A stretch of DNA of 64,000 nt from Arabidopsis thaliana (taxonomy: Eukaryota; Streptophyta; Magnoliopsida; Brassicales; Brassicaceae), in NCBI RefSeq assembly GCF_000001735.4, contig NC_003070.9, forward strand, positions 18,275,971 through 18,339,970, in the 5' to 3' direction. This document shows, piece by piece, positions 61,413-64,000 of the stretch. Numbering within the stretch: position 1 is the stretch's first letter; each line of letters begins with the position of its first letter. A program made the position numbers and the translations under genes. The notes beneath the pieces are model-generated. The model was given only the letters and a program-made list of their open reading frames with translations, was not told the DNA's origin and made no database searches.

Positions 61413-61593
61413 CTTTTTATCAGAAGGAGACTTTTTGATTACGAAGTTTATCTCCTTCGATCTTGCTGGCAGAAACCAGTATTATCTAGCCGCCGCCGGG
61501 AAAACTCGCCGGGAATTAGTAATTCTTAAGATTCAGGGAAAAGGGTGAGCAAGCAAGAGGAGAAACAAAGGTTAGAAAAGAGGGAATATTAAA

Positions 61594-61620
61594 TGGGCCG
61601 AATTAGGTCCAATTGGGCCC
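61594..61620 (-). promoter_or_regulatory. Site II motifs of ELP2
   Basis: TGGGCC occurs at 61594-61599 and 61614-61619, the latter within the palindrome GGGCCC at 61615-61620, about 180-210 bases before the ELP2 start codon. Confidence 0.55.
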
Positions 61621-61945
61621 AAATCATCCAATTGACTTAGGTTTCATTGATGGGTGACATTTACTATCGTAACAATTAAATGAGTGTCCATTTGAGAGAC
61701 CTCTGGTTTTGTAGTTCTTGCATGTTATAGTGATTATATTACTACCAAATTATAATATCAAAATACTTTACTAAGAAAATAATCAAACTCAGGTAAGGCA
61801 AGTCAGAAAATTTATACTAATTTTAAGTGTATTTATGGATAAGGCATGTCCGCGATATATGTTACACCCATCCCAACCTTCAAACGTCAATAGTGTAGCA
61901 CCAATTGGATGAGTTAAATTAGTAGGATAAATGGCGTATTGATGA
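61621..61945. other. Spacer upstream of ELP2
   Basis: AT-rich; no feature recognised beyond the ELP2 promoter motifs to its left. Confidence 0.35.
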
Positions 61946-62655
61946 TTGACTGCCTTAAGGTTAACTATATTATTATATATTAGACGATATCAGGAGACAG
62001 GAGTACTAGAAAATTTTCTACTACTAGACGAGGAAATCAGAGAAAGGCTCAAAGATGTCTCGGAGTATATTCGAGACCAACGTAACCATGTCCTTTGTTG
62101 GACTTATGTCATCACTGACATGGTCAGCGCCTTTAGAAGACTACATGGATGGGATGAAAACTACACACCATATAAGAGCATGTATATAAGTGATATTCAT
62201 ATAGTATCATAAGGAGTTTTTTAGTATTATTTATAATAATATTGGATATCAGAAGTTTTAATGGATTGATACGGTTCAGCTCAATTTTATGTGTTTGGTC
62301 CATTAAAAATAATAAATGGACTACTGATACTCTAAATGGTTTAGCGATAGTATATGGTTTAAGATATCTATATCAGAGTCTTGATCCAGATGATTACAGT
62401 GGACCTCACAAACGTCGTAAGGAAAAAGATTATGGTCATCTTTGTTATGCAAACGATTTGGAAAGTAGTTTGGCGTATATTCAAAATTTTGGCATACCCA
62501 AAAAAAAAGAGGGCAAGGAGATTTTGTATGTAGGGATAGACGTCTTGAGTCTAAATGTTTGGAGGTATGTTGAACTTGCATATGTAAAATTGTTTGATCT
62601 CGATTTTAAGGTGGTTAAATGGGATGAAACAAACATGGTTTTTGCTTCCTATTAA
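61946..62655 (+). pseudogene. Papain-like (C1A) cysteine peptidase-like fragment
   Basis: Two open stretches, 61946-62212 and 62242-62655. The first reads VSEYIRDQRNHVLCWTYV, then ITDMVSAFRRLHGWDENYTP. This resembles the papain active-site helix (Gln, then Cys-Trp followed by an aromatic), with the usual GxCGSCW degenerate. The second contains HLCYANDLESSLAYIQNFGI, resembling the segment after the active site. No start, no propeptide and no catalytic His region are visible, and the two parts are in different frames. It is either a decayed member of a divergent Arabidopsis cathepsin-related group or a poorly expressed gene. The family call is by eye. Confidence 0.45.
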
Positions 62656-62722
62656 GTTCTTTGAGAAGACAATTAATTATAGTATATAAAACTTGTGTTG
62701 TTTTGTTATCTACAGGTTTTAT

Positions 62723-62734
62723 TAGAGCTGTCAA
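62723..62734 (+). repeat. Possible hAT terminal sequence
   Basis: TAGAGCTGTCAA resembles the terminal inverted repeat (TAGAG.TGTCAA) of plant Ac-like hAT elements and precedes the hAT gene fragment. The matching far end is not in the window. Confidence 0.35.
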
Positions 62735-62885
62735 TTGGTCAAAAGGACCATGGGCTTAGCCCAACCAATATTGTTGTGGACAATTAAATTCTAGCCCAAC
62801 TAAACCATGGTTTTAATGGACTACGCCTAAATAGATCCACGGTCAGAAACGGGTTTGACTAGTTGGTCATTGGAGTAGAGGAGAG

Positions 62886-63860
62886 TTGATATGTGAATTC
62901 TTAAAGCCATTTTCTGAAATGACAAATCTGATTTCGGGTTCTTCTTATCCTACAGCCAACTTATATTTTATGCAAGTTTGGAAGATAGAGTGTTGGTTGA
63001 GAGCTCATGAGTTTTCAGTTGATGAGACTATTTGTCAAATGGTGGAAATTATGACTCTTAAGTTTGAAAAATACTGGGAAGAGTATAGTGACATTCTCGC
63101 AATTGCAGCTGTATTCGATCCAAGACTTAAGTTGAAATGTTTGGAATATTGTTTCAGTACTCTAGATCGATTAACTAGTAAGTCCAGATTGGCTCATGTG
63201 CGTTCGAAGATCTATAAGCTTTTTAAAGCTTACAAGAAACGTCCAAGTAGCATCACCTCCTCTTCACAAGTAGAAACTTTGGAAGAAGACATTCCGGCAG
63301 GTTACAGTGTAAGTAAATTCTTACTTAGCCACTGTTTTTGTAGTTTTAATCTGTTTTTGCACTTGATTTGCTTTAAGCTTGATAGACTTGAAGTGTTATA
63401 TATTGCTTGGTTTTAGACTTCTATCTGGCAGCTTTGTATCTCATATGCTCCATTTGTGTGAATTTTTTCTCAGGGATTTTATGCATTTGTCTCTCAAAAA
63501 GTTGGTAGTAGTGGAAAATCAGAATTGGACATATATTTAGGTGAACCAACATTAGATATGGCTGCTTTTAGACATTTTAATGTCCTAGCATATTGGAAAG
63601 ATAACTCTTGTCGCTTTAAGGAGTTATCAAGCATGGCTTGTGATGTTCTCTCCATTCCGATAACAACGGTTGCTTCTGAGTCGTCATTTAGCATAGGCAG
63701 CGGAGTCCTTAGTAAATATAGGAGTAGTCTTCTTCCTGAAAATATCCAAGCATTAATCTGCACAAGGAATTGGCTGCGAGGCTTTCCAAAAGAGGGAGAA
63801 GAAGAGGAAGTAGAAGAAGAGAAAGAAGAAGAGAAAGAAGAAGAGAAAGAAGAAGCTTAA
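62886..63860 (+). CDS. hAT transposase C-terminal half (RICESLEEPER-like), 5' truncated
   Basis: Two exons, 62886-63308 and 63474-63860, join in phase 0 through a canonical AGT|GTAAGT donor and CTCAG acceptor, giving about 270 residues. Exon 1 reads [20 protein letters not shown], then [10 protein letters not shown], then [20 protein letters not shown], the late part of the hAT catalytic region. Exon 2 holds the hATC dimerisation domain ([20 protein letters not shown], then [20 protein letters not shown]). The BED zinc finger and N-terminal catalytic part are missing: stops precede 62886 and no ATG lies near. The C-terminus ends in a Glu/Lys run from a GAAGAAGAGAAA-type microsatellite, unlike other hAT proteins. 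Either a dead fragment or an exapted piece. Confidence 0.85.
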
Positions 63861-64000
63861 GGTAAATGAAACAAGTTCTTGTTTGTATAGTTGTTTTAAG
63901 CTTTAGAGATTTGTTTACTCTCTTGTTTAATGGTTGTAACTGCAGATTTAGAAGAGAACAAAGAGGAGAACGAGAAGGAGAAAGAAGAGAAGATTGAAGA
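63861..64000 (+). other. Window edge: purine-rich sequence
   Basis: After a TGCAG acceptor-like site (63942-63946) the strand becomes GAG/AAG-rich (AGAAGAGAACAAAGAGGAGA and on), able to encode a Glu/Lys run. It may be a further exon of a gene continuing beyond the window. Confidence 0.3.

Overview
The window is plant nuclear DNA from a crucifer. Gene order, intron positions and encoded protein lengths match Arabidopsis thaliana chromosome 1, roughly the interval At1g49380 to At1g49540. That assignment comes from memory of the gene families and the locus order, not from a search. Genes are compact and intron-rich (up to 19 coding exons). Spacers are AT-rich and carry Helitron, LINE, hAT and MITE debris.

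Layout. 1-507 holds the 5' part of a vacuolar-type amino acid transporter (minus strand), divergent from CCS1 (824-3234, chloroplast cytochrome c assembly). A 2-oxoglutarate dioxygenase follows (3630-4903). After a 2.3 kb spacer come four small genes: organellar ribosomal protein S17 (EMB1129), a CASP-like membrane protein, TOM6, and a prenylated HMA-domain (HIPP) protein. LACS2, a cutin-pathway acyl-CoA synthetase, fills 15218-19671 with 19 exons. The stretch 19.7-29.7 kb is transposon-rich. It contains one small defensin-like gene, a Helitron end, a long imperfect inverted repeat with E2F-type sites at its edge, and a decayed LINE.

From 29.7 kb: an intronless WD40 gene of the Jingubang type, an intron-containing tRNA-Tyr, a DUF716 membrane protein, two convergent B3-domain genes (an At1g49475-like gene and RTV1), and the pollen LRR-extensin PEX2. 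A small protein gene lies at 46.1 kb. After a 4.8 kb spacer come EMB1273, a DEK_C/double SWIB protein, mitochondrial GGPS6 and ELP2 of Elongator. The right edge holds a decayed papain-like fragment and the C-terminal half of an hAT transposase gene.

There are no operons. Shared themes are organelle biogenesis (CCS1, EMB1129, TOM6, EMB1273, GGPS6), surface lipid and cell-wall formation (LACS2, PEX2, the CASP-like protein), and chromatin or transcription (two B3 genes, SWIB, ELP2). EMB1129, TOM6 and ELP2 carry TGGGCY (site II) promoter motifs, and the first two also carry telo-boxes.

I found no clearly new multi-gene system. The best leads are these: a fossil first B3 domain upstream of RTV1; an in-frame intron in the neighbouring B3 gene that would add a membrane-like tail if retained; E2F sites carried by a transposon-like element; a HIPP protein lacking its metal-binding cysteines; and two related Helitron copies.
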